Position numbers and translations under genes: made by a program
Assembly (NCBI RefSeq): GCF_000371925.1
Contig: NZ_AQVE01000007.1
Location: 1-64,000, forward strand
Direction of reading: 5' to 3'
From: Thiolinea disciformis DSM 14473
GTDB lineage: Bacteria; Pseudomonadota; Gammaproteobacteria; Thiotrichales; Thiotrichaceae
DNA length: 64,000 nt
The notes under the pieces: model-generated
Told to the model about the DNA's origin: nothing
The model's input: only the letters and a program-made list of their open reading frames with translations
Databases searched by the model: none
Shown: in pieces, positions 25,460 through 35,592 of the stretch
Layout: each line of letters starts with the position of its first letter
Position numbering within the stretch: position 1 is the stretch's first letter

Positions 25460-27464
25460 TCAAATTACCTATAGCGGTATGTGGTGGCTACTCATCGCGC
25501 AGTGCATGGTCATGCTTCCCTTTGCCATGCACTTACCGATTTGGTTGATTCCGGTTATGTTGTTTTCAGCAGGTTGGCGTTTACGTATTTTGAAAGTTGG
25601 TGTTACACCTCCCAGCGTTTTGTTTAAAACCTTGTTGCTGGCTTTGGGTTTGGGCGTGTTATTGCTGAGTGGCTTAGTCTTCCCCTCTTTGGATGCCATG
25701 GCTGCTTTATTATTACTGGGCTTTGCATTTAAAGCCCTAGAGGCTGCCAAACGTCGTGATGCTTTGATTATTGTTTTTATTGGCTTTTTCTTAGTGGCTT
25801 TATATTTTTTGTATAATCAAACCATCTTTGCTGCTTTATATAGCCTTGCATCATTATTGATTCTAGTCGGAGCGCTCATTGGCAATCAACAGCATGTCAG
25901 TGAGTTTAATACCGCTGAACAAGTGCGCTTTAATTTACGGGTTGCTTTGCAAATACTGCTGCAATCCCTACCTTTGATGTTGGTGATTTTCCTATTAATG
26001 CCACGCTTACCCCCTTTATGGTCACTGCCGATGACTATGGGGCAGGCGCGTACCGGTATTTCTGATCGTATGGCACCGGGGGAAATTGGTAATTTAAGTC
26101 AATCGAGCGAATTAGCTTTTCGGGTCAGCTTCAAAAATAAACGGCCCACACAGCAAACGTTATATTGGCGGGGTTTGGTGTTAAATCATTTTGATGGGCG
26201 CGAATGGCGGCAGTTTGACGAAGACCTGCCAATGCCTTATATGCGTTCGCGGCTTGAGGCCTCGGCCTTACAAGATGATCAAATGACTATACAGGGCGAG
26301 CCTATTGAGTATGAGGCCATTTATGAGCCTAGCGGTAAACCTTGGTTATTTACCTTATCTCCCGTCGCGCATTTTGAAGGTACAGCACTAAGCATCAGTG
26401 ATTATCGTGTCATGGCATCTGATCCGCTACAAGCACCGTTATTATTAAAAGCGACCAGTTATCCGGATGCTTTACGTGAAGTGCGCATCAAGCGCTCAAC
26501 GCTTTATAGCGCACTGCAATTACCGAAGAATAATGAGCGTAGTCGAGCCTTAGCGCAACGCTGGCGCAAGGAGGTGGGTAGTGACAAGGCTTATTTAGAA
26601 AAAGTTCTGCATCATTACCGTGAAGCTCAATTTTTTTATACGCTAAATCCACCACGCCTGAACAGTACGAATACGATTGATGAATTCTTATTCGATTCGC
26701 GCCACGGTTTTTGTGAGCATTATGCGGGCAGTTTTGTCTTTTTGATGCGAGCTGCGGGAATACCAGCGCGAATTGTGGTGGGGTATCAAGGGGGTGAATG
26801 GAATGAGCGTGGTAATTATTTGCTTGTTCATCAATATGATGCTCATGCTTGGGCTGAAATTTGGTTGCCTGAAAAAGGTTGGGTGCAAATTGACCCTACC
26901 GCCGCTGTTGCACCGGAGCGTGTCGAAAAAGGTGCACGCGAAGCCTTGGCCAGCGAGCAAGGTTTCTTAAGCACTCAGCAATTTGTGGATAAACATTTGC
27001 CTTGGCTAAATGGCATGGCACTGCGTTGGGATGCGATGCAGTACCAATGGCAACGCTGGGTATTAAATTATGACGATAGTATGCGTTTGCAGATTTTGCA
27101 GCGTTTAATGGGCGAGGTCTCGCTGCAAAAAATTGCATTCTGGCTGATGGGGGGCGTGAGTGCTATTTTCATGATCAGCCTCTTATCATTAGGTATTTGG
27201 CGCAAACCAAAGCGTGAAGCACTAGAACATCGTATTTATCAGCATTTTTGTGCTTTATTAGCCAAGCGCGGTATCCAACGTGAAGCAGGGCAAGTGCCGA
27301 GCGCATTTGCGCAACAAGCGGCTCAACAATTGCCCCATCACGCGGAGGCCATTTATACTTTTAACCGTCTCTATGAAGCCATTTGTTATCAGCCACCGCA
27401 GCATCGCACGGAGCAACTAAAGGCGCTAAAACAGCAGTGGGCGAACTTGCGCACCCAGCTATAA
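25452..27464 (+). CDS. TgpA-type transmembrane transglutaminase-like protein
   Basis: A 670-residue inner-membrane protein. About six N-terminal helices (DUF3488) span residues ~10-190. A periplasmic domain with the transglutaminase core follows, and a single helix (WLMGGVSAIFMISLLSLGIW) leads to a C-terminal cytoplasmic DUF4129-like region. The catalytic triad is visible: Cys421 in SRHGFCEHYAGSF, His465 in YDAHAWAEIW and Asp481 in VQIDPTAAV. The architecture matches P. aeruginosa TgpA, an essential periplasmic protein. It is translationally coupled to DUF58 and MoxR and is probably the effector of that module. Confidence 0.9.
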   Translation: MPNQITYSGMWWLLIAQCMVMLPFAMHLPIWLIPVMLFSAGWRLRILKVGVTPPSVLFKTLLLALGLGVLLLSGLVFPSLDAMAALLLLGFAFKALEAAKRRDALIIVFIGFFLVALYFLYNQTIFAALYSLASLLILVGALIGNQQHVSEFNTAEQVRFNLRVALQILLQSLPLMLVIFLLMPRLPPLWSLPMTMGQARTGISDRMAPGEIGNLSQSSELAFRVSFKNKRPTQQTLYWRGLVLNHFDGREWRQFDEDLPMPYMRSRLEASALQDDQMTIQGEPIEYEAIYEPSGKPWLFTLSPVAHFEGTALSISDYRVMASDPLQAPLLLKATSYPDALREVRIKRSTLYSALQLPKNNERSRALAQRWRKEVGSDKAYLEKVLHHYREAQFFYTLNPPRLNSTNTIDEFLFDSRHGFCEHYAGSFVFLMRAAGIPARIVVGYQGGEWNERGNYLLVHQYDAHAWAEIWLPEKGWVQIDPTAAVAPERVEKGAREALASEQGFLSTQQFVDKHLPWLNGMALRWDAMQYQWQRWVLNYDDSMRLQILQRLMGEVSLQKIAFWLMGGVSAIFMISLLSLGIWRKPKREALEHRIYQHFCALLAKRGIQREAGQVPSAFAQQAAQQLPHHAEAIYTFNRLYEAICYQPPQHRTEQLKALKQQWANLRTQL

Positions 27465-27497
27465 TGCTAGTTAGGATTAGCTCAAAAAGGCCAAGTT

Positions 27498-28253
27498 ATG
27501 CCACAAAGTTCTGATTTGATTCAAACTTTAAAAAAATTGCTCAAACGCCATAATCGTACTTATGCTGATGTAGCGGCTTGTTTGGACTTATCGGAAGCTA
27601 GCGTGAAGCGTTTATTTGCAGAAAATAATTTGTCGCTGCAACGTTTGGATGCCATTTGTAATTTAGTAGGGTTGGAAATTTCTGATTTAGTGCGTGAAAT
27701 GCAAGCTGAGCGCACGCAACCAATTAGTGAATTAACGCATGCGCAGGAAAAAGAAATTGCCGATAATTTGGACTTGCTGCTGATTACGGTTTGTATTCTC
27801 AATCGTTGGAGCATGGCCGATTTATTAAAGCATTATCAGTTTACTGAGCCACAAGTCATTCGCCATTTAGCGCATTTAGACCGTTTGCGTATCATTGAGT
27901 TTTTACCCTCGAATCGGATTCGCTTATTGGTGGCAGCGAACTTTAAATGGCGTGATAATGGCCCGATTATGCAATTATTTCGTGAGCGGATTGAAAGCGA
28001 ATATTTTCATACTAATTTTAGCAAATCGAGTGAAAAACTATTGGTATTAAACGGCATGTTAAGCGATGCCAATAATCAATTATTTCAACGCAAGATGCAG
28101 CAGTTGGCTAAAGAATTTGATACCTTGAGTCGAGAAGATGCGAGTCTTGCGATTGGGGAGCGGAAGGGGGCGACTGTATTAATTGCGATGCGCGATTGGC
28201 GTTATGAAAAGTTATTTAGTGACCCCTCTGGGAAACATCCGCGTCGCAAGTAA
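27498..28253 (+). CDS. XRE-family helix-turn-helix regulator
   Basis: A 251-residue protein. The N-terminal ~65 residues form a Cro/C1-type helix-turn-helix (YADVAACLDLSEASVKRLFA, then LQRLDAICNLVGLEISDLV). The remainder appears to contain a second winged-helix-like segment (SMADLLKHYQFTEPQVIRHL, LDRLRIIEFLPSNRIRLLVA) and a C-terminal domain of unknown type. It begins 33 bases after the transglutaminase gene on the same strand and could be cotranscribed; its targets are unknown. Confidence 0.8.
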   Translation: MPQSSDLIQTLKKLLKRHNRTYADVAACLDLSEASVKRLFAENNLSLQRLDAICNLVGLEISDLVREMQAERTQPISELTHAQEKEIADNLDLLLITVCILNRWSMADLLKHYQFTEPQVIRHLAHLDRLRIIEFLPSNRIRLLVAANFKWRDNGPIMQLFRERIESEYFHTNFSKSSEKLLVLNGMLSDANNQLFQRKMQQLAKEFDTLSREDASLAIGERKGATVLIAMRDWRYEKLFSDPSGKHPRRK

Positions 28254-28277
28254 TGAGCACCCTCTAGTGCCCATTAC
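28250..28277. terminator. Inverted repeat between the converging regulator and argG genes
   Basis: GTAATGAGCAC and GTGCCCATTAC form an 11-bp stem with one mismatch around a 6-base loop, beginning at the regulator stop codon. It lies between the two converging genes. No T tract follows on either strand, so it would be a weak bidirectional terminator at best. Confidence 0.4.
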
Positions 28278-28288
28278 TCCATTTCTGG

Positions 28289-29509
28289 TTAGCGGCCTTT
28301 CAATGCAGCAATACGCATTCTTAAGGCATTCAACTTAATGAAACCTTCGGCATCTTTTTGATTGTAGGCGCCACCATCATCATCAAAGGTGGCAATTTTG
28401 GTGTCGAACAAACTGTCATCCGACTTGCGACCCGCAACAATCACATTGCCTTTGTAAAGTTTCACGCGCACCACACCATTCACGTGCTCTTGGGATTTGT
28501 CGATCATGGTTTGCAGCATTTTACGCTCTGGACTCCACCAATAACCGTTGTAAATCATCTCCGCATATTTCGGCATAATGCTGTCTTTCAGATGCGCGAC
28601 TTCACGGTCTAAGGTGATCGACTCAATGGCGCGATGTGCTCGCAACATAATCGTGCCACCGGGGGTTTCATAGCAACCGCGTGATTTCATACCGACATAA
28701 CGGTTTTCGACTAAATCCAAGCGACCAATACCATTTTCCCCGCCTAATTTATTTAAGGTAGTGAGCATGTCGGCTGGGCTTAAACGCTTGCCATTCAGGG
28801 CAACCGGATCACCTTTTTCATAGGTCAATTCGATATAAGTAGGCTGATCAGGCGCGGACTCCGGCGACACACTCCAACGCCACATATCCTCTTCGGCTTC
28901 TGCCCACGGCTCTTCTAAAATACCGCCTTCATACGAGATATGCAGTAAGTTCGCATCCATCGAGTAAGGCGATTTTTTGCCTGCTTTTTTGAAATCGACT
29001 GGAATATTATTTTTTTCCGCATACGCCATCAGCGCATCACGCGAATTCAAGGTCCATTCACGCCAAGGGGCAATCACTTTCACGCCCGGTTTCAGCGCAT
29101 AAGCACCCAACTCAAAACGCACTTGGTCATTTCCTTTGCCCGTTGCACCGTGTGAAATGGCATCCGCGCCAGTTTCATTGGCAATTTCTACCAAGCGTTT
29201 TGCAATCAAAGGGCGTGCAATGGAGGTACCTAATAAATACTCGCCTTCATAAATCGTATTCGCGCGGAACATGGGGAATACAAAGTCACGCACAAACTCT
29301 TCACGCAAATCATTAATGAAAATATTTTCAGGTTTAATGCCCATGGCTAAGGCTTTGGCACGTGCGGGCTCCACTTCTTCGCCTTGCCCAATGTCCGCCG
29401 TGAAGGTGACCACTTCGCATTGATAATTTTCTTGTAGCCATTTAACGATAATGGACGTGTCGAGGCCGCCAGAGTAGGCGAGGACGACTTTTTTAACGGA
29501 TGGTGTCAT
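28289..29509 (-). CDS. argG: Argininosuccinate synthase
   Basis: A 406-residue cytoplasmic enzyme that joins citrulline and aspartate with ATP to make argininosuccinate in arginine synthesis. The PP-loop is [20 protein letters not shown]. Other signatures are [39 protein letters not shown] and [12 protein letters not shown]. The length and full colinearity fit the class I bacterial enzyme. It stands alone on the minus strand, converging with the XRE-family regulator. Confidence 0.97.
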   Translation of the reverse strand: MTPSVKKVVLAYSGGLDTSIIVKWLQENYQCEVVTFTADIGQGEEVEPARAKALAMGIKPENIFINDLREEFVRDFVFPMFRANTIYEGEYLLGTSIARPLIAKRLVEIANETGADAISHGATGKGNDQVRFELGAYALKPGVKVIAPWREWTLNSRDALMAYAEKNNIPVDFKKAGKKSPYSMDANLLHISYEGGILEEPWAEAEEDMWRWSVSPESAPDQPTYIELTYEKGDPVALNGKRLSPADMLTTLNKLGGENGIGRLDLVENRYVGMKSRGCYETPGGTIMLRAHRAIESITLDREVAHLKDSIMPKYAEMIYNGYWWSPERKMLQTMIDKSQEHVNGVVRVKLYKGNVIVAGRKSDDSLFDTKIATFDDDGGAYNQKDAEGFIKLNALRMRIAALKGR

Positions 29510-29544
29510 GATTCTTATCTCAAGTATTCGGTGTGAAAGCGCGC

Positions 29545-29550
29545 ATTATA
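29545..29550 (-). promoter_or_regulatory. Candidate -10 hexamer for argG
   Basis: A consensus TATAAT occurs on the minus strand 35 bases before the argG start. The matching -35 region (TTCCCC at 17 bases) is poor, which suggests an activated or otherwise regulated promoter. I did not find a convincing ARG box. Confidence 0.35.
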
Positions 29551-29708
29551 GGTGGGTTTGTGAGTTAGGGGAATGTGAAGCTTAGATAGTTTTTAACGTT
29601 ATGAAAATAAAGGTTATTTTCTTGATACTACCATTAAGGAAAATATTTTTATAAATGAATATACTTTGTGCTATAACGCTATTTTAGTAATTTTACAGTT
29701 GAAGAGAT

Positions 29709-30191
29709 ATGAGTAATCAAGAATCACTTTATGCACCACCTAAAAGCGTTGTAAAAGATATTACTGATGAAAATGATAAGAATTTTGTGTTGTCCTCTAA
29801 ATCACAACGCTTTTTTAATATGCTAATCGATACGGTGGGTTATTATATTTTGGCATTTGCACTGGGCATTGTTTTATACTTATTAGGGATTTTAGATGGG
29901 GAGGTGGAATCAAGTCAGAATGGTGCACCTTGGGTAGATTGGATTATTGGTATTGTAGTCATATCATTTTATTATATTCCTCTCGAATATTTCACCGGTA
30001 GAACCTTAGGAAAGTTAATCACAGGCACCAAGCTAGTGAATGAACATGGTGAAAGACCTAGCTTTATGCAAATTGTAGGGCGCACCTTAACTCGTATAGT
30101 TCCCTTTGAGCCATTTTCCTTTTTGGGTTCAACCGGTCGGGGTTGGCATGACAAATGGAGCGATACTTATGTTATAAAAACGCGTCAATAA
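29709..30191 (+). CDS. RDD-family membrane protein
   Basis: A 160-residue membrane protein of the RDD family. The Arg-Asp-Asp-type motif region reads SQRFFNMLIDTVGYYILAF. Two or three helices follow, then EYFTGRTLGKLITGTKLV and a C-terminal LTRIVPFEPFSF with GWHDKWSDT. RDD proteins are proposed transporters or membrane organisers without a general substrate. AAGAG lies just before the ATG. It is preceded by 199 bases without a gene. Confidence 0.8.
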   Translation: MSNQESLYAPPKSVVKDITDENDKNFVLSSKSQRFFNMLIDTVGYYILAFALGIVLYLLGILDGEVESSQNGAPWVDWIIGIVVISFYYIPLEYFTGRTLGKLITGTKLVNEHGERPSFMQIVGRTLTRIVPFEPFSFLGSTGRGWHDKWSDTYVIKTRQ

Positions 30192-30262
30192 CTATGTTAA
30201 TGACGCTTAAGAGCTTATTGGTACAAATGATTTTAGATTGTCCTTAACTAGAGGCAGCCTGT

Positions 30263-30859
30263 ATGAATCAACTCATTATCGGTGATTTATCTTCGTGGTC
30301 AGCACGTGCTTGGATCTGTTTAAAATTAGCTGACCTACCTTTTGATGAGTTGATGCTGCGTTTAGTGCCCAATACGATTATGCACATGCCGGATTATTCA
30401 GACTCAAGTCTTGTGCCAGTCTTAAAAGTTGGTAAAGTCAAAATTCATGATTCTTTAGCGATTGCTGAGTATGTTAATGAATTAGTACAGGGACGCTTAT
30501 TACCGGAAGATGCTATGCAGCGGGCACAAGCGCGTAGTTTGGTTGCTGAAATGCATTCTGGTTTTATGGCTTTACGTACCGAGTGCCCTTTTAAGCTGAG
30601 TGATTGGAAAATACCGAAGCCTTCGGAGCGTTTGTCCTTTGAAGTGCAGCGCTTAGAACGTTTGTGGGGCGAGGCGCAAACACCATTTTATTGGGGCAAA
30701 CCCACCATGGTGGATGCATTTTATGCCCCGATGGCCTACCGTTTGCATTGTTATGGTCAACACTTCACGGGACAAGCTGGCGCTTATCAAACGCAACTGA
30801 TTGAATGGGAGTTGTTTCAAGCGATACTCCAAAAAATGCGATTGTGGTCGGTGAATTAA
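30263..30859 (+). CDS. Glutathione S-transferase family protein
   Basis: A 198-residue cytoplasmic protein. The N-terminal thioredoxin-like domain starts LIIGDLSSWSARAWICLKLA and ends with VKIHDSLAIAEYVNEL, which matches the glutathione-binding Glu/Asp-Ser motif (here DS). A helical C-terminal domain includes PTMVDAFYAPMAYRL. The residue expected to activate glutathione is probably the Ser in SSWSARAW. Substrate unknown. It lies upstream of murJ with 81 bases between. Confidence 0.8.
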   Translation: MNQLIIGDLSSWSARAWICLKLADLPFDELMLRLVPNTIMHMPDYSDSSLVPVLKVGKVKIHDSLAIAEYVNELVQGRLLPEDAMQRAQARSLVAEMHSGFMALRTECPFKLSDWKIPKPSERLSFEVQRLERLWGEAQTPFYWGKPTMVDAFYAPMAYRLHCYGQHFTGQAGAYQTQLIEWELFQAILQKMRLWSVN

Positions 30860-30940
30860 CAAATTTTCCCAGTGATCTGCATGACCTTTGCACAGCTTTA
30901 AGGCACAATCGGCGGCTTCTTTCTTCGGATGCTCGTGACT

Positions 30941-32497
30941 ATGAGTCGCCTGTTACGCTCTGGCGCTGTGATCAGCGCAATGACTTTAATTTCCCGTATT
31001 CTAGGTTTAGTGCGCGACATGATTGTGGCGCGCTATTTTCCCGTGGACGGTGCCACGGATGCCTTCTTTGTGGCCTTCAAAATCCCTAATTTATTACGTC
31101 GTTTTTTTGCCGAAGGGGCTTTCTCCCTCGCTTTCGTTCCCGTGTTGGCCGAATACAAAGAAAAACGTAGTCGCGAAGAGTTAAGTGACTTAATTGATCA
31201 TGTGGCGGGAGCGCTAGGCTTATTACTCTTAATCATTAGTCTTATCGGCATGGTGGCTGCGCCGATTTTAGTCTATCTATTTGCACCCGGTTTTACGAAG
31301 CAAGCAGGCGCACAGCCCGAATTAGCAGCCGAAATGTTGCGTATTACTTTCCCTTATATTTTATTTATTTCACTGGCAGGTTTGGCGGGCGGCATTTTAA
31401 ATACCTTCCAAAAATTTGCTGTTCCAGCTTTTACACCCTCCTTACTCAATATCATTATGATTATTGCTACGGTCTGGGTTGCGCCTTATTTTGGACAGCC
31501 CATTTTGGTTCTAGCATGGGGAGTATTTTTCGCAGGGCTCGCACAATTTTTATTCCAAGTGCCTAGTTTGATTCGTTTAGGTTTAATGCCCAAATTCAAA
31601 TTTAAAAAGGCACATGAAGGCGTAAAGCGGATCATGCAATTAATGTTACCGGCTATTTTTGGCTCATCGGTTGCACAAATTAATTTAGTGATTAATACGA
31701 TTATTGCCTCCTTCTTGGTAGTAGGCAGTATTTCTTGGCTTTATTACTCCGATCGTTTTATTGAGTTTCCATTAGCGATTATTGGAGTGGCACTAGGCAC
31801 CGTGATTTTACCTAAACTATCGGGTGATCATGCTCGCGCGGATAGTAGCGAATTCCAAAAAACGTTAGATTGGGCACTGCGCTTAGCCTTATTGATTGCT
31901 ATACCTTCTACACTGGGTTTGATTTTACTTGCTGAGCCGATTTTAGCGACGGTGATGATGCATGGCCAGTTTCAATGGGGCGATGTACAGATGTCCGCTA
32001 TGAGTTTAATGACTTATTCGTTAGGGCTACCCGCTTTTATTCTAGTTAAAGTACTAGCGCCCGGTTTTTATTCGCGTCAAGATACTAAAACGCCCGTAAA
32101 AATCGGTGTAATTTCTGTCATCGCCAATATGCTATTGAATATCATTATCGTCGTGCCTTGGTATTTTTCTGGATTTATCGGTGCACATGCAGGCTTGTCA
32201 CTTGCAACGGCTTTGGCGGGGTATGTTAATGCAGGAATGTTATTTATGACTTTACGGCGCCAAGGTATGTTCAGTGCTAGCCAAGGTTGGTGGGCTTATG
32301 TTGCACGTATTGCCTTAGCATCCTTAGTGATGGTTGTGCTAGTATGGTTAATTAAACCAGAGTGGTTATGGTGGCGTGATGCTCCTACCACTGAGCGGGT
32401 TGCTTGGCTCATCGCACTCATTATCGCCTCGTTGGTAAGTTATTTTAGCACTCTGAGTTTATCGGGAATGCCATTGCGCCAAATGCTAGGCCGTTAA
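30941..32497 (+). CDS. murJ: Lipid II flippase MurJ
   Basis: A 518-residue inner-membrane MOP-superfamily protein with about 14 helices that flips lipid II to the periplasm for peptidoglycan synthesis. The N-terminus MSRLLRSGAVISAMTLISRI matches other MurJ proteins, which is why I chose the ATG at 30941 over that at 30929. RDMIVARYFPVDGATDAFFV and NLLRRFFAEGAFSLAFVPVL are hallmark segments, as is VKVLAPGFYSRQDTKTPVKI later in the protein. Confidence 0.95.
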   Translation: MSRLLRSGAVISAMTLISRILGLVRDMIVARYFPVDGATDAFFVAFKIPNLLRRFFAEGAFSLAFVPVLAEYKEKRSREELSDLIDHVAGALGLLLLIISLIGMVAAPILVYLFAPGFTKQAGAQPELAAEMLRITFPYILFISLAGLAGGILNTFQKFAVPAFTPSLLNIIMIIATVWVAPYFGQPILVLAWGVFFAGLAQFLFQVPSLIRLGLMPKFKFKKAHEGVKRIMQLMLPAIFGSSVAQINLVINTIIASFLVVGSISWLYYSDRFIEFPLAIIGVALGTVILPKLSGDHARADSSEFQKTLDWALRLALLIAIPSTLGLILLAEPILATVMMHGQFQWGDVQMSAMSLMTYSLGLPAFILVKVLAPGFYSRQDTKTPVKIGVISVIANMLLNIIIVVPWYFSGFIGAHAGLSLATALAGYVNAGMLFMTLRRQGMFSASQGWWAYVARIALASLVMVVLVWLIKPEWLWWRDAPTTERVAWLIALIIASLVSYFSTLSLSGMPLRQMLGR

Positions 32498-32540
32498 TAA
32501 TTTTAAAAATACTTAAACCTATCACGGAGTAAAGAATCTC

Positions 32541-34172
32541 ATGAAAAAATTACTATTTTCTCTACTTGGGCTAGTTATTGCCCTCATTGGTGTGTGGCTA
32601 GGCGCAAGCTGGTGGATAGGCAAGCAAACAGAAAGTTTTGTGCGTGAACAACTGAGTAAAGCTTCAGAAAACTCGGTCTTGCCAGCGAATTTTAAACAAG
32701 AAATAGTGAGTTATGAACGTTCTTTATTTCATTCCAAAGCCGTTACTAAATTTGTCACTGATCAGCCTATTCTGAAAGATTTAGTCCAAGATATTCAGCT
32801 CAATCATACTATTCAGCATGGTCCACTATTATTGGGTAACGGTCTAAGTGTTGGGACTTCCCAGTGGACTACGACCTTAGACACAGCCAAATTACCGGAG
32901 CCGCAGCAAGCTTGGATTAAAGAAGCCTTTGCCAATAAAGAGCCGGGTAGCTTAAAAACAAACGTCGGTTTTGGTGGGAATGCGCAATATCATTTTCAAT
33001 TGAATCCTCTTGCCTCTAAAGCAGAAAGTGGCGCTACGTTCAAAATTGCTAAGGTGGAGGCGAGTGGCTCAGTCAAACCTAAGGGTGAAATGAGTCCTGG
33101 TACTTTTAATCTCAGTGGCTTAGAGGTTAAAGATAATGCAGTGACTTTTACCGTGCCTGAAATAAAAGCCGAAGGCCAGAGCGATGTTCATAGTGAGCTA
33201 GGTGTAGGGAAGGTTGATCTTAAAGCGCCAAATATCCAGATTCTAACTGCCGGTGCTACTCAGCCTATTACGCTAGATTTAGCAATGAATACCGATATAC
33301 ATGAAAAAGAAAAAAGTTTAGAAGGCAATATAAATTTAGGTGCAAGTAATATTCAAGGGCCTGGTGCTGAAGTTAAGAATGCTTCCCTAAAATTAGACTA
33401 TACCGGTTTTAATACTGACGGCTTATTAGAAATGAAGAAATTGCAGGAGAAATTACAGAATCTGCAATCACAAATGCTTTGGAATATGGATGAAACCGAA
33501 GTGCCTGAAGGCCGCCAAAATATGGCTCAGTTACAAGTCGAAGCCCAAGAGCTTGGCACAAAGATGCTAGAAACCTTATTTGCTAAAGTCTTAAAAGCTA
33601 ATGAGTCGCGGCTAAAATATGTCATAGATGTTGAGTTGCAGAAAGGCAAGGTGAATGGCGTTGCAGATTTAACCTATGCAGGGGCAGCAACACCGCCTAC
33701 TTTAACCGATATGATGACTTATCAAGTTAATGATTGGGGTAAATTAGTGCGTGGCACTGTCGACTTAACAGCCGATAAAGCAGCGTTGCCAGCAGGTTCT
33801 GAAATGATGTTTGCTTATGCCTTAGAAAAGAAAGGGGTAGTGGATGCAGGCAATCAATACAAAGTAAGCCTAAAATTATTAGGCGAACAAGCTGAAGTTA
33901 ATGGTCAGGCTATTCCTTTTGCGGAGATTCCTGCGCAATTTATGCCACAAATGCCGTCCAGCCCTGCTTTAGGTACGGAAGATAATGGCTTAGGTTTGCC
34001 ACCCGATATTATGAAGCAAATTGAAGAAAAAGGTGTGACGCCTGAGATTATGCAGCAAATTGAAGAAAGTGATGATATTAGCCCAGAAACGATTGAATTG
34101 CTGAAGCAGTTGCAAAATATGCCTAAAGAACAAGGCGAAGCGTCCAAAGACGAAGAACCTAAGGCGGAGTAA
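32541..34172 (+). CDS. DUF945 (YdgA-like) exported protein
   Basis: A 543-residue protein with an N-terminal membrane anchor or signal (KKLLFSLLGLVIALIGVWLG) followed by a long beta-rich periplasmic region. The DUF945 pattern is visible in QEIVSYERSLFHSKAVTKF and IQHGPLLLGNGLSVGTSQW. Near the C-terminus a short motif repeats (IMKQIEEKGVTPE / IMQQIEESDDISPE) in an acidic tail. Function in the family is unknown; E. coli YdgA is an envelope protein. Convergent with the DUF3581 gene. Confidence 0.82.
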   Translation: MKKLLFSLLGLVIALIGVWLGASWWIGKQTESFVREQLSKASENSVLPANFKQEIVSYERSLFHSKAVTKFVTDQPILKDLVQDIQLNHTIQHGPLLLGNGLSVGTSQWTTTLDTAKLPEPQQAWIKEAFANKEPGSLKTNVGFGGNAQYHFQLNPLASKAESGATFKIAKVEASGSVKPKGEMSPGTFNLSGLEVKDNAVTFTVPEIKAEGQSDVHSELGVGKVDLKAPNIQILTAGATQPITLDLAMNTDIHEKEKSLEGNINLGASNIQGPGAEVKNASLKLDYTGFNTDGLLEMKKLQEKLQNLQSQMLWNMDETEVPEGRQNMAQLQVEAQELGTKMLETLFAKVLKANESRLKYVIDVELQKGKVNGVADLTYAGAATPPTLTDMMTYQVNDWGKLVRGTVDLTADKAALPAGSEMMFAYALEKKGVVDAGNQYKVSLKLLGEQAEVNGQAIPFAEIPAQFMPQMPSSPALGTEDNGLGLPPDIMKQIEEKGVTPEIMQQIEESDDISPETIELLKQLQNMPKEQGEASKDEEPKAE

Positions 34173-34183
34173 TAGCCATTAAT

Positions 34184-34209
34184 GACCAGCTTAGGGTATT
34201 AAGCTGGTC
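34184..34209. terminator. Perfect 10-bp stem-loop between convergent genes
   Basis: GACCAGCTTA and TAAGCTGGTC form a perfect 10-bp stem with a 6-base loop in the 43-base gap between the DUF945 gene and the convergent DUF3581 gene. T-rich sequence follows only loosely on the plus side (CTTCGCTT). Its position suggests a bidirectional terminator. Confidence 0.6.
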
Positions 34210-34215
34210 CTTCGC

Positions 34216-34929
34216 TTAAAGTCTGTTTTGATAAGCAGCCTTGGCGTCTAAATATTCTTGCATTAATTGATGTGCAATCACTGCATCATAAGCTCGTAAA
34301 CCACTGACTATTAAACGTTTTGACCCTTGCCCGATTTGCTTTCCATTAGATTGAATGATAAAGGCTAAATTGACTTCGCCACGTTTGCCATTCACTTGCA
34401 GCTTTGCTTTAGCCACTTCCAAGATTGGATCAAGGTTTTCTTGGTCTAAATCCAAGTGAAAACTCATGCGCTCATAAATCACTAAAGGACGTTCGGGATT
34501 GAGCATGACTTGTTGTGCTTCCAGTAGCGGTTGCAGCATATGGGGGAAGTTCTGCCCTGAAAAGGCAACATAGCGACGGCTGAAAGCTTCAATTAAGGCT
34601 TCATCATGATTAATTATCCCAGAGCGCTCAATCCGCATACAGGGTTTATCGCGAAAAGTGATTTCTAGTGTGTCAGCAGTGGTTGTTGGGAAATTTAGCG
34701 TTTCGTTATCGCCCACCATGCCAGTAAATACAAAGGTCATGGAGGGACTAATGCCGTATTGTGCTAAAGCCAAGGCAAATAGAAGATCACCCGGAATACA
34801 AAAGCGATTGGAGTCAGGATTATGGATAGGGTTGAAATCATTCGCGATTTCTTTAGCGAAACGGCTGGCTTGATCAGCACTAATGTGAACTGAATCCCCT
34901 GAGCGGCGATGAAACTCCTCCAAATACAT
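34216..34929 (-). CDS. DUF3581 family protein
   Basis: A 237-residue soluble protein. The conserved N-terminus (DQASRFAKEIANDFNPIHNP, then SNRFCIPGDLLFALALAQYG) and MTFVFTGMVGDNETLNFP identify DUF3581, a family typical of Gammaproteobacteria. Asp-x-Asn-Pro-x-His and the two-half layout suggest a hotdog-like fold as in MaoC dehydratases, but this is inference. Next to a LysE-type exporter on the same strand. Confidence 0.8.
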   Translation of the reverse strand: MYLEEFHRRSGDSVHISADQASRFAKEIANDFNPIHNPDSNRFCIPGDLLFALALAQYGISPSMTFVFTGMVGDNETLNFPTTTADTLEITFRDKPCMRIERSGIINHDEALIEAFSRRYVAFSGQNFPHMLQPLLEAQQVMLNPERPLVIYERMSFHLDLDQENLDPILEVAKAKLQVNGKRGEVNLAFIIQSNGKQIGQGSKRLIVSGLRAYDAVIAHQLMQEYLDAKAAYQNRL

Positions 34930-34968
34930 TTTCTTAATCCAATTAGCTAATAACTAAAAAATAATTGC

Positions 34969-35589
34969 TTAACTCAGCATGAGCCAAATACCCACGCCCA
35001 TCATTAAACTACCCGCGATACGATTTAATAAACGCACATTATTGCCTTGTAAAAGTACGTGGCGCAAGGCTTGTCCACCGCTGGCATAAATGACTAAGCT
35101 TAAGAATTCTACACTTAATAAAATCAAGAGTATAACGGCAATTTGGGGTAGCAATGCTTGACTGTTTTGAATAAAAGGTGGCAGCAGAGAAATCATAAAA
35201 GCCCAGCCTTTAGGATTAGCAATGGCGGTAATAAAACCGCGCGTAGCTAGATCCCAAGGTTTTACGGAAACCGAGCTATCAAGTTCTTCAGGTAAAGCTA
35301 AGCGCCCTCGTGAGCGCCACATTTCAATTCCCAGCCAAGCTAAATATAAACCACCTGCGATTTTTAAAAATGAGAAGGCGGCGGGATATTGGAGCATAAT
35401 AGCGGCCATACCAAGCATAGCGAGACTTGCAATCAGACCAACACCAATTAATTCGCCCCACATCATATAAAGACTGCGTTTTACCCCAATTGACATACCG
35501 AGTGTCAGTGATAAGGTCATGCACATGCCAGGTGTAATCGAAACAAAAATGGCCGTAGGCAGAAAAATAGCAAAGGTTTCAAGTGTCAT
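34969..35589 (-). CDS. LysE/RhtB-family amino acid exporter
   Basis: A 206-residue inner-membrane protein with six predicted helices. The N-terminal signature ISITPGMCMTLSLTLGMSIG-type segment (here VSITPGMCMTLSLTLGMSIG) and KIAGGLYLAWLGIEMWRS are characteristic of the RhtB group. RGFITAIANPKGWAFM is the conserved loop. The exported substrate cannot be predicted. It starts 4 bases downstream of the convergent-looking thyA stop on the same strand, so thyA may be transcribed from upstream of its own gene while this gene follows. Confidence 0.88.
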   Translation of the reverse strand: MTLETFAIFLPTAIFVSITPGMCMTLSLTLGMSIGVKRSLYMMWGELIGVGLIASLAMLGMAAIMLQYPAAFSFLKIAGGLYLAWLGIEMWRSRGRLALPEELDSSVSVKPWDLATRGFITAIANPKGWAFMISLLPPFIQNSQALLPQIAVILLILLSVEFLSLVIYASGGQALRHVLLQGNNVRLLNRIAGSLMMGVGIWLMLS

Positions 35590-35592
35590 GAT